A stretch of 64,000 nucleotides of DNA, taken from assembly GCF_014203795.1 (NCBI RefSeq), contig NZ_JACHJU010000005.1:62001-126000 (forward strand). Reading direction: 5' to 3'. Made by a program: the position numbers and the translations under genes. Position 1 is the first letter of the stretch; every line of letters starts with the position of its first letter. The notes beneath the pieces were generated by a model. It saw nothing but the letters and a program-made list of their open reading frames with translations. It did no database searches and was not told the origin of the DNA. The stretch is from Streptosporangium album. GTDB lineage: Bacteria; Actinomycetota; Actinomycetes; Streptosporangiales; Streptosporangiaceae. Below, piece after piece: positions 7,996 to 16,724 of this stretch.

Positions 7996-9972
7996 TCAGC
8001 TGACGGTGGCGTTGCGGATCGTGCCGGTGCTGTTCCACACGTTGATGCCGAAATAACCGCTGGCGGTGGCGGTGTCCGTCACGTCGATCACCGGTTCTGC
8101 GCTGTTCTCGAAGTACACCTGGATGCGCGGCCCGGAAGCGACCACCTTGAGGTGATACGAGGTGCCCGGTGTGATGGTGGTGTGATAGTCGGCAAGCACG
8201 GCGCCCGGTCGCCACAGCCGTACGAAGCCGCCGGTGTCGATGTTGGCGGTGTAGTGCGTGGCCAGGTCGGCGCTGGCCCTGAAGGTGAGGGCCGCGGCGG
8301 CGCCGGGCGCCTCAGGACGGAGATCTCCCTCGTATGTGAAGTCCGAGCCGGTCTGGCTGCTCAGATAGAAGGCGTTGCCACCGGACGTGGTGCCCGTCTT
8401 GCCGTCCGCCAGGCTGGTCCAGGTGCCGCCGACCGGGCGCCACGGCCCCGCGAGATTGCTGCCGGGGTTGGTGCCGGGGGTGGACGGCGGCCAGATGCGC
8501 TCGAGGTCGTGATACTTCAGCGAGACCAGCTTCACCTTGCCCCCGGTGGCGTAGACCGAGATGCCCTGGCTGTCAGGCCCGGCTGTGAAGTTGACGTTGT
8601 CGCTGTAGGACAGCTTGCCGTCGTTGCCGAAGATCTCGAGCTGGCCGCGGTCGACGAGGAGGTGCATCGTGACGCGCCCGTTCTCCGGTGCGAGGGGCGC
8701 GCCGTACAGCGTCTGGTCGGCGCGGTTGTAGGCGACCTTGCGGTCGTAGCTCCCGTCGGCGCGGGTGTGCAGCAGCAGGCCGAACTCGGACGCGGTGGCA
8801 CCGGCCGCGTCGAACTCGGCGGTGATCTCGTAGGTGTCACCGGCGATCCCGGTGAGCGGGTTGGAGGCCGGGCTCTCGGTGATCGTCCGCTGTGACCAGG
8901 AGCGGCCCTTGGTGCGGATACCGGAGATCTCGCGGACCGGGTTGCGGACGACGCGCATGCCTTCGGAGAAGGTGCGGAGCTTCAGTTCGGTGGGGAAGCC
9001 GGCGTTGCCGGTCCACGAGCCGCCGCGGTTGCCGGGCTGCCAGGCGATCTGGACGATCCGGTTCTTCGGCATGTTGTTGAAGGTCAGCGGCGCGTAGACG
9101 GTGCCGCCGGGATCGTTCCTGCCTCGGTCCATGCGCTGCGGCGCGGTCCAGGTGGTGGCGAACCGGGTGCCGTCGAAGTCGCCCACCACGTACTCCATGC
9201 TCGCGTCGTTGAGCACCCACTTGACCGTGCGGCCGCCGTCCAGCGGCAGCGGGTACATGTCCGGGCACTCGAACAGCCAGTCGGCGGCGAAGCGGCTGGC
9301 GAACGTCCAGTCAAGCAGGTTGCGGGAGGTGTAGATGTCGACTCCGTTGCCGCCCTCGTTGGACCAGACCACCATCACCCACTTACGGGTCGCCTGGTGC
9401 CAGAAGACCTTGGGGTCACGGCTCTCCCCGCGAGGGGTCACCACCTTGCGCCCGTTGTCGTAGGACGTGAAGGTCTTCGCCCCGTCGGTGCTGTAGTTGA
9501 TGGTGACCCCGTTCGTGCCGGTGAACACCACGATCGGGTCGTCCTTCTTGCCGGCCTTCAGTCCGGAGGTGTTGTCCTTGTCCACCACGCCGGCCCCGGA
9601 CCACAGGTCACCGGGATGCACGCCTGGCTCCAGCGTGATGGGCTGCTGGGTCCAGTGCACGAGGTCGGGGCTGGTGGTGTGTCCCCAGTGCATGGTGTCC
9701 CAGCCGAGCCCGTGCGGATTGTGCTGGAAGAACAGGTGGTACATGCCCTTGTAGTACAGCGGGGCGTTGGGGTCGTTCATCCAGCCGCCGCGCGGGCTGA
9801 AGTGGAACTGGCCCCGATAGGGCTCGTCGTAGGCACCCTCGCTGGTTGTGGGGTACGGGTATTCGGGGTAGTCGGCCGGGTCGCCGGCAAAGGCGGGAGA
9901 GATGCCGGGGACCAGTAAGGCCAGCGTGGTGAGGAGTATGAGGACGAGCTGCGGAGGTGACGCTCGACGCAT
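7996..9972 (-). CDS. Secreted GH32 levanase / fructan beta-fructosidase
   Basis: A 658-residue secreted enzyme that hydrolyses fructans, or sucrose-type beta-fructosides. A signal peptide (residues 1 to about 33, ending PAFA-GD) leads to the five-bladed GH32 catalytic domain. The nucleophile Asp67 lies in WMNDPN, the transition-state Asp186 in RDPK, and the acid/base Glu235 in FECPDM. The GH32 C-terminal beta-sandwich follows to about residue 500. A final roughly 145-residue lectin-like domain after a Pro/Gly linker resembles the levan-binding module of SacC-type exo-levanases. The open frame extends upstream to 10401, but the ATG at 9972 with a GAAGGGA site and the signal peptide fixes the start. 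It is divergent from a LacI regulator with a palindromic operator between them. Confidence 0.88.
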   Translation of the reverse strand: MRRASPPQLVLILLTTLALLVPGISPAFAGDPADYPEYPYPTTSEGAYDEPYRGQFHFSPRGGWMNDPNAPLYYKGMYHLFFQHNPHGLGWDTMHWGHTTSPDLVHWTQQPITLEPGVHPGDLWSGAGVVDKDNTSGLKAGKKDDPIVVFTGTNGVTINYSTDGAKTFTSYDNGRKVVTPRGESRDPKVFWHQATRKWVMVVWSNEGGNGVDIYTSRNLLDWTFASRFAADWLFECPDMYPLPLDGGRTVKWVLNDASMEYVVGDFDGTRFATTWTAPQRMDRGRNDPGGTVYAPLTFNNMPKNRIVQIAWQPGNRGGSWTGNAGFPTELKLRTFSEGMRVVRNPVREISGIRTKGRSWSQRTITESPASNPLTGIAGDTYEITAEFDAAGATASEFGLLLHTRADGSYDRKVAYNRADQTLYGAPLAPENGRVTMHLLVDRGQLEIFGNDGKLSYSDNVNFTAGPDSQGISVYATGGKVKLVSLKYHDLERIWPPSTPGTNPGSNLAGPWRPVGGTWTSLADGKTGTTSGGNAFYLSSQTGSDFTYEGDLRPEAPGAAAALTFRASADLATHYTANIDTGGFVRLWRPGAVLADYHTTITPGTSYHLKVVASGPRIQVYFENSAEPVIDVTDTATASGYFGINVWNSTGTIRNATVS

Positions 9973-10135
9973 CGATCTTCCCTTCGGGGGTGAAGGCAGG
10001 AGAGAACCGGCAGGTCGGTAACGTGACGTTGTCGCCGGGGCGAAAGCGGGAGCAGCGGGCAGGCGGAAACCGTTGGGCACGCGGGACCGCCACGGAGGGC
10101 CGCCGGAGTTCTGCGGCACTGTTGCGTACAGGTTA

Positions 10136-10149
10136 AGGAAACGTTTCCT
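10136..10149 (+). promoter_or_regulatory. LacI-type operator in the levanase/lacI divergent region
   Basis: AGGAAACGTTTCCT is a perfect 14-base palindrome with the central CG typical of LacI/GalR-family operators. It lies in the 322-base gap between the levanase start (9972, minus) and the lacI-type start (10295, plus). Apart from this I saw no gene in the gap. Confidence 0.75.
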
Positions 10150-10294
10150 CGATCCGCTGGCAAGTATTGAGGGACGCTCTGGAAAAGTCCAGGGGCGGTG
10201 CCCCGGAAAATTCCGGTGTACTGGACAGCCGCTCGCGGGACATCGGAAAATGACGGGGCGGCGCACGGCCGGCCGGTACCGAAGGAGACGACAA

Positions 10295-11356
10295 GTGGCC
10301 GCACAACGTGGGCGGGCAACGGGGCGACCTCCGACGATGAAGGACGTCGCCGCGCTGGCCGGCGTGGGGCTGGCCACCGTTTCCCGGGTCATCAACGGCA
10401 CTCCCGTCGACCCCGTGCTGACCGCTCAGGTGACGGAGGCCGCGAAGCAGCTCGGTTACCGGCATGATCCGACCGCGAGCAGCCTGCGGCGGTCGGACCG
10501 CCGGACGCGCACCGTCGGACTGATCCTCGAAGACGTGGCCAACCCTTTCTCCTCCTTGCTGCACCGGGCCGTCGAGGACGTCACCAGCGAGCTCGGGCTG
10601 CTGCTGCTGGCGGGCAGCAGCGACGAGGATCCCGAGCGGGAACGGAGCCTGCTCGGGGCCTTCCACGCCAGACGGGTGGATGGGCTCATCGTGGTACCCA
10701 CCGGCCAGGTCAACGACGAACTGCAGGCGGTGCGGCGGCAAGGCATGCCGATCGTGTGCGTGGACCGGGCCGCCGAGTTGGACGGCGTCGACACCGTCAC
10801 GGTGGACAACGCCGGGGGCGTCGGCGACGCGGTCCGGCGGCTGCACGCGCTCGGGCATCGCGAGATCGCCTTTCTCGGAGATCAGGTCTCGTTGTGGACC
10901 GCCCAGCGGCGATGGGAGGGATTCGTCGCGACGATGGCCGCGCTGGCCTGCCCGCTGCGGGAGGGCTGGGTGCGCCGGGACCTCCACGGCGAGGCGGCCG
11001 GAGAACGGGCGGCCCGTGAGGTCCTCACCGGCGACACGCTGCCCACCGCCCTGGTGACCAGCCAGAACCTGCTCACCATCGGCGCGCGGTACGCGCTGCA
11101 GGACCTCGGGCTGCAGCACACCGTCGCGCACGTCGGCTTCGACGACTTCGAGCTGGCGAACCTGCTGAGCCCGCCGCTGTCGGTGATCGCCCAGGACCCG
11201 AAGGCACTGGGCCGCCGCGCCTCGGAACTGCTCCTCTCGCGTCTGGACGGCTACGAGGGGCCGGAGCGCCACGTCGTGCTGCCGACCCGGTACGTCGCAC
11301 GCGGATCCGGCGAGATCACCCGGCCTCGGCCGGGTAGGGGTGATACCGCTCGCTGA
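10295..11356 (+). CDS. LacI-family repressor of the levanase gene
   Basis: A 353-residue LacI/GalR regulator. The helix-turn-helix is at residues about 14-35 (TMKDVAALAGVGLATVSRVING), followed by the hinge helix region TASSLRR. A periplasmic-binding-like sensor domain from about 72 onward contains VGLILEDVANPF and GLIVVPTGQ. I start it at the GTG at 10295 because AAGGAG lies six bases upstream and the family starts about here; the frame is open further upstream. It probably senses sucrose, fructose or a levan fragment, and represses the divergent levanase and itself through the palindrome at 10136-10149. Confidence 0.87.
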   Translation: MAAQRGRATGRPPTMKDVAALAGVGLATVSRVINGTPVDPVLTAQVTEAAKQLGYRHDPTASSLRRSDRRTRTVGLILEDVANPFSSLLHRAVEDVTSELGLLLLAGSSDEDPERERSLLGAFHARRVDGLIVVPTGQVNDELQAVRRQGMPIVCVDRAAELDGVDTVTVDNAGGVGDAVRRLHALGHREIAFLGDQVSLWTAQRRWEGFVATMAALACPLREGWVRRDLHGEAAGERAAREVLTGDTLPTALVTSQNLLTIGARYALQDLGLQHTVAHVGFDDFELANLLSPPLSVIAQDPKALGRRASELLLSRLDGYEGPERHVVLPTRYVARGSGEITRPRPGRGDTAR

Positions 11357-11414
11357 AGCCGTACGGGTCAGGTCCGGGTCGTGGGCGAAGGTGTCCACGA
11401 GTCCGTCGGCGCTC

Positions 11415-12356
11415 TCAAGGGCGCAGAACGACCTTCCCCGTCGTGCGGCGGGCGAGCATGTCCTCGTGGGCCCGGCGGGCGTCTGAGAGCGCGTACTCCC
11501 CGCCGACGATCGGCCGCAACCGTCCGGAGGCGGTGAGATCGAGCAGTTCCTTCAACGGTTCCCGATAGCCTCCGGGGAGCCGGATGGCAGGCCGCACCCA
11601 GAAGCCGGTCACGGAGAAATTGAGCTCCGTGAGGCGGTCCACATCGATCGGAGAGGGGCTCTGGTGGGAGGCGGTGCCGTAGCTGACCAGGCGGCCGAAG
11701 TCGGCCACCGCGCCGAGCGCGGCGTCGAACACCGGGCCGCCGACCGCGTCCAGGACGACGTCGGCGCGGTGGCCCAGGTTGGCCTCGATCACCCGCTCGG
11801 CGTAGCCTTCCGCCTCACCGTCCACGGCCACGTCCGCGCCCAGACTCAGCGCCAGCGCCTGCTTCTCCTCGCTGGACGCCGTGGCGATCACGCGGCCCGC
11901 CCCGAACTCCCCGGCGAGCTGGACCGCCAGGTGCCCCACGCCGCCCGCCGCCGAGTTGACCACGACGCGCTCCCCCGGCAGCACACGCGCCGCCGAGCGG
12001 ATCAGATGCCATGCGGTCAGGCCCTGGACCAGCAGGGCGAGCGCCTCGCCCGCGCCGATCTCCTCCGGCAGTTCGACGACGTCCTCGTCGTCGATGAGGG
12101 CCTTGGACGCGTAACCGCGCCGGGCCAGGCCCATGACGCGGCGGCCGTCGGCTGTGCGTCCGACGATCTCCCCACCGGGGACGAACGGCAGGTCCGGGGG
12201 GAGGTAGGTTCCGGCGACGCGTTCGGTGTCGGCGAAGTTCACTCCCGCGGCCTCGACCTCGACGAGGAGCCGGCCCGGCTCCGGCACCGGATCGGGCAAC
12301 TCGACCTCGGTCAGGACCTCGGGCCCGCCGATACGGGTGATCTGGATGGCGCGCAT
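11415..12356 (-). CDS. Zinc-independent quinone oxidoreductase (MDR family)
   Basis: A 313-residue medium-chain reductase of the QOR/zeta-crystallin type. The N-terminal GroES-like domain (PEPGRLLVEVEAAGVNFADT) lacks the catalytic zinc ligands. The Rossmann domain starts at ERVVVNSAAGGVGHLAVQLA near residue 130 and binds NADPH. Family members reduce quinones or alpha,beta-unsaturated carbonyls. It is divergent from a LysR-type regulator 127 bases away, which likely controls it. The physiological substrate cannot be read from the sequence. Confidence 0.85.
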   Translation of the reverse strand: MRAIQITRIGGPEVLTEVELPDPVPEPGRLLVEVEAAGVNFADTERVAGTYLPPDLPFVPGGEIVGRTADGRRVMGLARRGYASKALIDDEDVVELPEEIGAGEALALLVQGLTAWHLIRSAARVLPGERVVVNSAAGGVGHLAVQLAGEFGAGRVIATASSEEKQALALSLGADVAVDGEAEGYAERVIEANLGHRADVVLDAVGGPVFDAALGAVADFGRLVSYGTASHQSPSPIDVDRLTELNFSVTGFWVRPAIRLPGGYREPLKELLDLTASGRLRPIVGGEYALSDARRAHEDMLARRTTGKVVLRP

Positions 12357-12483
12357 GGGATACCCCCTGTTTTTCGATGACCTGCTGTGCCCGTCAGCCT
12401 AGGAAGGCGCGGACCGGGGAATCAGGGGGCAACGTGGACGGGGACCAGTTCTTCCATGAGCGGCGTTCATATAACGTCTCCCC

Positions 12484-13371
12484 ATGACGCACGAGGATCT
12501 GACGGCCGGCGAGCTGCGCATTCTGGCCGCCGTGGAGCGGGAACGCTCCTTCTCCGCCGCCGCGATCCGGCTCGGCCTCACCCAGTCGGCGGTCTCCTAC
12601 GCCGTCCGCGCCGCCGAACGGAAGATCGGCATGGTGCTCTTCCAGCGTGGGCGCAACGGTGCCCGGCCCACGGCCGCGGGCACGGCGGCGGTCGGGCACG
12701 CCAGGCGGATCCTGCGCCTCATGGACGTCATGAGGGCCGAGGCGCACGCGGCGTCGACGGGGGAGACGACAGGCAACATCAAGGTCGCGGCGTTCCGCAG
12801 CGCGGCCTTCCACCTGCTGCCCATGGTGCTCGCGCGGTTCGCCCGACGCTACCCGAAGGTCACGGTGGATGTCCGGATCGTGCAGGAGATCGGCAGGGGG
12901 ATCGCGGGGGAGGTACTGGAGGGCCGGGCCGATCTCGGCATCGTCACGTTTCCTTCCAGAGTCGCCGGTCTGGTCGGCAGGGACCTGTTCGCCGAGCCGT
13001 ACGTGCTCGCCTATCCGGCCGGGCACCCGGATCCGCGCAGCCTGCCGATGATCGACTGGCACGAGAACTGCTCGGTGGAGACCAAGCGGTGGCTGGACAG
13101 GCAGGCGTGGATCCCGCCGAGCGACATCCAGGTCGAGGACGACGGGGTCGTGCTCTCGATGGTCGGCTACGGTCTCGGCAGCGCGATCGTCCCCCGTCTC
13201 ACCCTTGTCGACGCGCCACCCAAGGTCGCGATGGAGGAGCTCGACGCGGCCCCGCCGATCCGGCGCGTGGGTTACGTCACCACCTCCGAGATGGCGAACT
13301 CGGCCGTCGTCCGCGAGCTGGTCGGCGAGCTCCGGGCCCACTGCGCCAAGCGGTTCGCCGCCGTCGGCTGA
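12484..13371 (+). CDS. LysR-family transcriptional regulator
   Basis: A 295-residue LysR-type regulator. The N-terminal winged helix (residues about 8-66) contains ERERSFSAAAIRLGLTQSAVSYAVRAAERK and is followed by the linker helix. The effector-binding domain starts near TGNIKVAAFRSAAFHLLP (about 96) and ends with the AIVPR-type strand GLGSAIVPR. The divergent arrangement with the quinone reductase gene (12356 minus, 12484 plus) is the classic LysR/target layout. It ends six bases before the convergent DUF3152 gene. The inducer is unknown. Confidence 0.87.
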   Translation: MTHEDLTAGELRILAAVERERSFSAAAIRLGLTQSAVSYAVRAAERKIGMVLFQRGRNGARPTAAGTAAVGHARRILRLMDVMRAEAHAASTGETTGNIKVAAFRSAAFHLLPMVLARFARRYPKVTVDVRIVQEIGRGIAGEVLEGRADLGIVTFPSRVAGLVGRDLFAEPYVLAYPAGHPDPRSLPMIDWHENCSVETKRWLDRQAWIPPSDIQVEDDGVVLSMVGYGLGSAIVPRLTLVDAPPKVAMEELDAAPPIRRVGYVTTSEMANSAVVRELVGELRAHCAKRFAAVG

Positions 13372-13376
13372 GCCCC

Positions 13377-14183
13377 TCAGCGCCGGGGCGACGGCCAGGC
13401 GTTGGGGCGGCAGCCGTACAGCGACTTGGTCTGCTGGAGCATCACCGGGGCCCGCTTGCCCTGTCCGGGGCAGGACTCGTGGCTGTGGCCGAGGCCGTGG
13501 CCGACCTCGTGGTTGATGACGTACTCCCGGTAGGTGGCCACGTCGCGGCCGTAGCCGCGCACGCCCTCGTTCCAGCGCACCGCGTTGATGGTCGCGCGCC
13601 TGCCGTTCCAGCACGACAGGGTGCCCAGGGTGACCATGGGCAGGCACTGCCGGTCCGTCGTCGCCGGGCTGGACAGCGACACCCTGATCTTCACGGGGCC
13701 GCGCGCCACCCGCTGGAACCGGAATCCCCAGCTCCGCCGGTCGTTGAGGATCCGGTGCACCTCGTCGGCGAACTCGCGCCCGTCGAACGGCAGGCCGCGC
13801 TCGACCTCGACCACGTACCGGATCACCTTGCCCGCGCGGCCCGCGGGGGGACGGGCGTCGCCGGGGACGACGGCGTAGCGACCGCTCGCCGCCTTCGGCA
13901 CGGTCACCCTCGCCGGCTGGCGCCGCCCGTTGGCCATGAGGAACGTCTGCTCGGGTCCGGATGTCCGCGTCGGCTCGGGCGGCGGGGTGGGCGTCACCGA
14001 GACGGCGGGCAGGGCGACCTCGGAGGGCGTGGGCCGGTCGGGGGATTGTGCGGATCCGCCGGAGGCCGGCGTGGGGTAACCGTTCAGCACGGCACCGCCG
14101 CCGACCAGCAGCGAAGCCAAAATAAGCAGGGCAATAACCCACACAACGGTCTTAAGGTCATAACCCTTTACGTTCCTCAACAT
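13377..14183 (-). CDS. DUF3152 membrane-anchored zinc-metallopeptidase-like protein
   Basis: A 268-residue protein. A single N-terminal membrane segment (residues about 12-32, VVWVIALLILASLLVGGGAV) acts as anchor. A Pro/Ser/Thr linker (about 35-75) is followed by an extracellular domain of the DUF3152 family. Near the C-terminus NHEVGHGLGHSHE fits the HExxHxxxxH zinc-protease pattern, with Val and Gly in the spacer positions, and a Met-turn candidate PVML follows. Three cysteines near the C-terminal part may form disulphides. DUF3152 is an actinobacterial family, often seen in morphologically complex genera. Protease activity is inferred from the motif. Confidence 0.85.
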   Translation of the reverse strand: MLRNVKGYDLKTVVWVIALLILASLLVGGGAVLNGYPTPASGGSAQSPDRPTPSEVALPAVSVTPTPPPEPTRTSGPEQTFLMANGRRQPARVTVPKAASGRYAVVPGDARPPAGRAGKVIRYVVEVERGLPFDGREFADEVHRILNDRRSWGFRFQRVARGPVKIRVSLSSPATTDRQCLPMVTLGTLSCWNGRRATINAVRWNEGVRGYGRDVATYREYVINHEVGHGLGHSHESCPGQGKRAPVMLQQTKSLYGCRPNAWPSPRR

Positions 14184-14267
14184 AGGCCGTAAACCTTATT
14201 GCTTCGGCCGTTGTTGTCGATCACGGGGGAGAACGTGATCAGGCAGAGGGCCGGAGGCCCGCCCACG

Positions 14268-14301
14268 GGGCCTGCCGACGGCGGCGGCCGTCGGCAGGCC
14301 C
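14268..14301. terminator. Strong GC hairpin
   Basis: Arms 14268-14281 (GGGCCTGCCGACGG) and 14288-14301 pair perfectly over 14 bases around a six-base loop. It lies downstream of the cutinase relic and of the PTS operon on the minus strand. It may once have terminated the cutinase gene. Confidence 0.55.
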
Positions 14302-14346
14302 GGACGGTCCGGGCACCCTTGCGTTACGGGGCCAGGGCTGTCCGGT

Positions 14347-14490
14347 CTAGGAATGGGGGCAGGCGTCCTGGTACATCGGAGATGTTCCTGTCGCCCCGAG
14401 GAGCCGGGCACAGGAACTGCTCGTAGCGGATGTCGTCGTCGACGAAGCGCTTCAGCCAGGAGACGCTGTATTTGGCGATTGGGGACTCCG
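14347..14490 (-). pseudogene. C-terminal relic of a cutinase / polyester hydrolase
   Basis: Reading the minus strand from about 14490 gives PIAKYSVSWLKRFVDDD, then IRYEQFLCPAPRGDRNIS. This is the characteristic C-terminal end of actinomycete cutinases (Thermobifida-type, PET-active esterases). One extra base then shifts the frame. In the next frame YQDACPHS and a stop at 14347-14349 complete the expected tail with its final cysteine. The catalytic Ser, Asp and His regions are absent because unrelated sequence and the PTS operon lie upstream. The rest of the 14184-14586 gap holds only the hairpin listed separately. Confidence 0.8.
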
Positions 14491-14586
14491 GCGGCTGCTC
14501 GGGGGACTCACCGGCCTGATGTGATCGCTCTCCTCCGTCCCGCCGCCGATACCGGTCGCACCCCGGCGGGCGGGATGGAGCGGCTC

Positions 14587-14871
14587 TCAGCCACCGGAGC
14601 CCTCTTCCGCGTCGAGATCGCGGGCGAGCAGTTCGGCGAGTGAGGCCAGCGCCGCCTCCGCGTCCGGCCCCTCCGCGTCGAGGGTGACCTCGGTCCCCTG
14701 TACGGCGCCGAGGGACAGCACGGCAAGGATGCTGTTGGCCGGGACCGGCCTGCCGTCACCGGCACGGATGCGTACCGGCACCCCCAGCCTGGCCGCGGCC
14801 TGCACGAAGATCTTCGCAGGCCGGGCGTGGAGGCCCGTGCGTGAGGCGACGACCACTGTCCTCTCCGGCAT
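14587..14871 (-). CDS. HPr phosphocarrier protein of the PTS
   Basis: A 94-residue HPr-like protein that carries phosphate from enzyme I to EIIA. The active histidine is His15 in RTGLHARPA, and the regulatory-site region reads VPANSILAVLSLGA. An in-frame ATG at 14889 exists, but AAGGAG lies eight bases before the ATG at 14871, which also fits the normal HPr start. It is the last gene of the hexitol PTS operon, after the zinc dehydrogenase. No enzyme I gene is present in this window, so that must come from elsewhere. Confidence 0.88.
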   Translation of the reverse strand: MPERTVVVASRTGLHARPAKIFVQAAARLGVPVRIRAGDGRPVPANSILAVLSLGAVQGTEVTLDAEGPDAEAALASLAELLARDLDAEEGSGG

Positions 14872-14931
14872 CTCCGGTTCTCCTTCCATGAGTTTTCACG
14901 AGCGTTGTTCTCATAAGGACCACGAAGGGGG

Positions 14932-15962
14932 TCAAGGTTCGACGGTGACCTTGATGGCCGCGCCCCGGCTGACGATGTCGATGCCCGAAAGGACCTCCGA
15001 GAGCGGGAGCCGATGGGTGATCAGGTCGGAGACCGGGACCGCGCCGTCGGCGATGAGCCGCAGGGCCCGGACGTTGTGGGCCGGGTTCGACCCGTTGGCG
15101 CCGACGATGGTCAGTTCGCGGTGGTGCACCAGGTTGGAGTCGCAGCCGATGATCGGGGCGTTCTTGGGCAGGCCGCCGAAGAAGCTGATCCGGCCCTGGC
15201 GCGCGGCCATCCGCAGTGCCTGTTCCTGCGCCGCCCCGGAGGCCGCGGCGGTGATGACGACGTCGGCCCCCGTCCTTCGGTCAGCTTGAGCACCTGCTCG
15301 ACGACGTCCCCGCCGTGAACGGCGGCGTCCGGCCGGACCAGCCCGGCGGCCGTCTCCAGCCGCTCGGCGTTGATGTCGACCAGGAACACCCGTGCCGCAC
15401 CCCGCGAGCGCGCCAGCCGCACGTGAAGACAGCCGATGGGACCCGAACCCATGACCACCACGTCGTCGCCCTCACCGACGCGGGCCAGCTCCTGGCCGTT
15501 GAGCACGCAGGCGAGCGGCTCGGCCACCGACGCCTCGGCGAAGCCGACACCGGTGGGGATGCGGTTGAGGCCGTCCACGGCAAGGACCTTCGCCGGGACG
15601 ACCATGTATTCGGCGAAGCCGCCGTCGTAGTGGTATCCCATCGACTCCTGGTTCGGGCAGACCGTCATCCGGCCGCGCCGGCACTCCTGGCAGTTCCCGC
15701 AGGGGATCGCGGCGATGACCTGTACCCGGTCTCCCGGGGCCCACCCGACGGCGTCGACGGCGTCGACCACCTCGCCCGCGATCTCGTGTCCCATGACCCG
15801 GGGCGGCTTGATGTGGTGGTGGCCGTGCTTGAAGATCTTGACATCGGTGCCGCAGGTGGAGCAGTTGCGTACCCGGATCTTGACCTCGCCGGGGCCGGCG
15901 ACGGGCTCGGCCGCCTCCTCGACGCGGATGTCACCGGGGGCGTGGAAACGGGCGACCTTCAC
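14932..15962 (-). pseudogene. Zinc-dependent hexitol/sorbitol dehydrogenase, frameshifted
   Basis: The first frame encodes an MDR zinc alcohol dehydrogenase: CSTCGTDVK for catalytic zinc, GHEIAGEV, the structural-zinc cysteines in CGNCQECRRGRMTVC, and the Rossmann GSGPIGCLH. After KLTEGRG the frame goes wrong at a run of five C (plus strand 15267-15271). Adding one base restores ADVVITAAASGAA and continues into RISFFGGLPKNAPIIGC and a normal C-terminus at 14932. The repaired protein would be 343 residues. It overlaps the EIIA gene by four bases, so it belongs to the PTS operon and probably oxidised the imported polyol or its phosphate. The cause is either a real one-base deletion or a homopolymer sequencing error. 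Confidence 0.75.
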
Positions 15963-16435
15963 CGGAGCTCTTCTCCCTCTTCGATCGGTTGCAGCAGCCG
16001 GATCACCTCGGCGACCTCCGTGGCCTCGCGGAGAGCGCGGGCGCGGTCCGGGTCGAGCAGGATCTCGGCGAGTTCGGCGAGCAGCCGTACGTGCCCGTCG
16101 CCCCGGGCGGCGATGCCGATGCAGACCGTCACCTCCTCACCGTCCCAGTCGACGCCGCCGGGGAAGCGCACGACGCAGACGGCGTCATGGCGGACGGTGT
16201 CCTTGGCGGCCAGGGTGCCGTGCGGAATGGCGACACCCTCGCCGACATAGGTGGAGACGGAGCGCTCGCGTTCGAGCATGGTGCCGATGTAGGCGCTCTC
16301 GACCGCGCCGACGGCGAGCAGGACCTCGCCGCACTGCCGGATCGCGTCATCCCGGTCCCTGGCGGAGGCGGCCGGCCGTACGGCCCGCGGATCGAGGGGG
16401 AGGGGGGCCGTGTCAGGTATGGACGGTCCCACCAC
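15959..16435 (-). CDS. PTS mannitol/fructose-type EIIA
   Basis: A 158-residue PTS EIIA type 2 domain. The phosphorylated histidine is His72 in GVAIPHGT. The flanking pattern (YIGTMLERERSVSTYVGEG before, VCIGIAARGDGHVRLLAELAEIL after) is that of MtlF and the EIIA domain of MtlA. It takes phosphate from HPr and passes it to EIIB. The ATG at 16435 lies inside the 3' end of the EIIB gene (23-base overlap), and its end overlaps the dehydrogenase start by four bases. Translation of this operon therefore appears tightly coupled. Confidence 0.87.
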   Translation of the reverse strand: MVGPSIPDTAPLPLDPRAVRPAASARDRDDAIRQCGEVLLAVGAVESAYIGTMLERERSVSTYVGEGVAIPHGTLAAKDTVRHDAVCVVRFPGGVDWDGEEVTVCIGIAARGDGHVRLLAELAEILLDPDRARALREATEVAEVIRLLQPIEEGEELR

Positions 16436-16721
16436 TCTTGATAGTGGCGATCAGCCTGGTCACCGCGGGGTCGCCGATGAAGACCTGGAACGGCACCAGC
16501 ACGGTGCCGGGGGCGCCCGCCCTGGCCCGGTCGGCCAGGCCCACGTGGCAGAGCACGACGTCGGCGTCGGCCGGGATCGAGTTGACGGGGGTGTGCTCCA
16601 CCCGGACCGGCAGCCCCTTGAGCTGTTTGCGGAGCTGGGTGGCGAGCATCACGCTGCTGCCCATCCCCGCGTCGCACGCCACTACGATCTTGTGGATGTC
16701 CTTGCTCTCGATGCTGGCCAT
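16413..16721 (-). CDS. PTS mannitol-type EIIB
   Basis: A 102-residue EIIB domain of the mannitol class. The phosphocysteine is Cys16 in VACDAGMGSSVM, matching the CDAGMGSSAMG loop of MtlA. A short Rossmann-like fold follows and ends with AVTRLIATI. The gene starts three bases after the EIIC stop (16725). In many bacteria EIIB and EIIC are fused in MtlA, whereas here they are separate genes. Confidence 0.87.
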   Translation of the reverse strand: MASIESKDIHKIVVACDAGMGSSVMLATQLRKQLKGLPVRVEHTPVNSIPADADVVLCHVGLADRARAGAPGTVLVPFQVFIGDPAVTRLIATIKSGGTVHT

Positions 16722-16724
16722 CGG

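Noticed and set aside
7625..8215. 196-codon minus-strand frame next to the levanase terminator
   Set aside because: Its first half overlaps the levanase gene in another frame. Only the last 17 residues look protein-like, so no gene is called.
10073..10294. Longer open frame upstream of the LacI regulator
   Set aside because: It runs through the operator palindrome, has no family homology and lacks a ribosome site. The GTG at 10295 has one.
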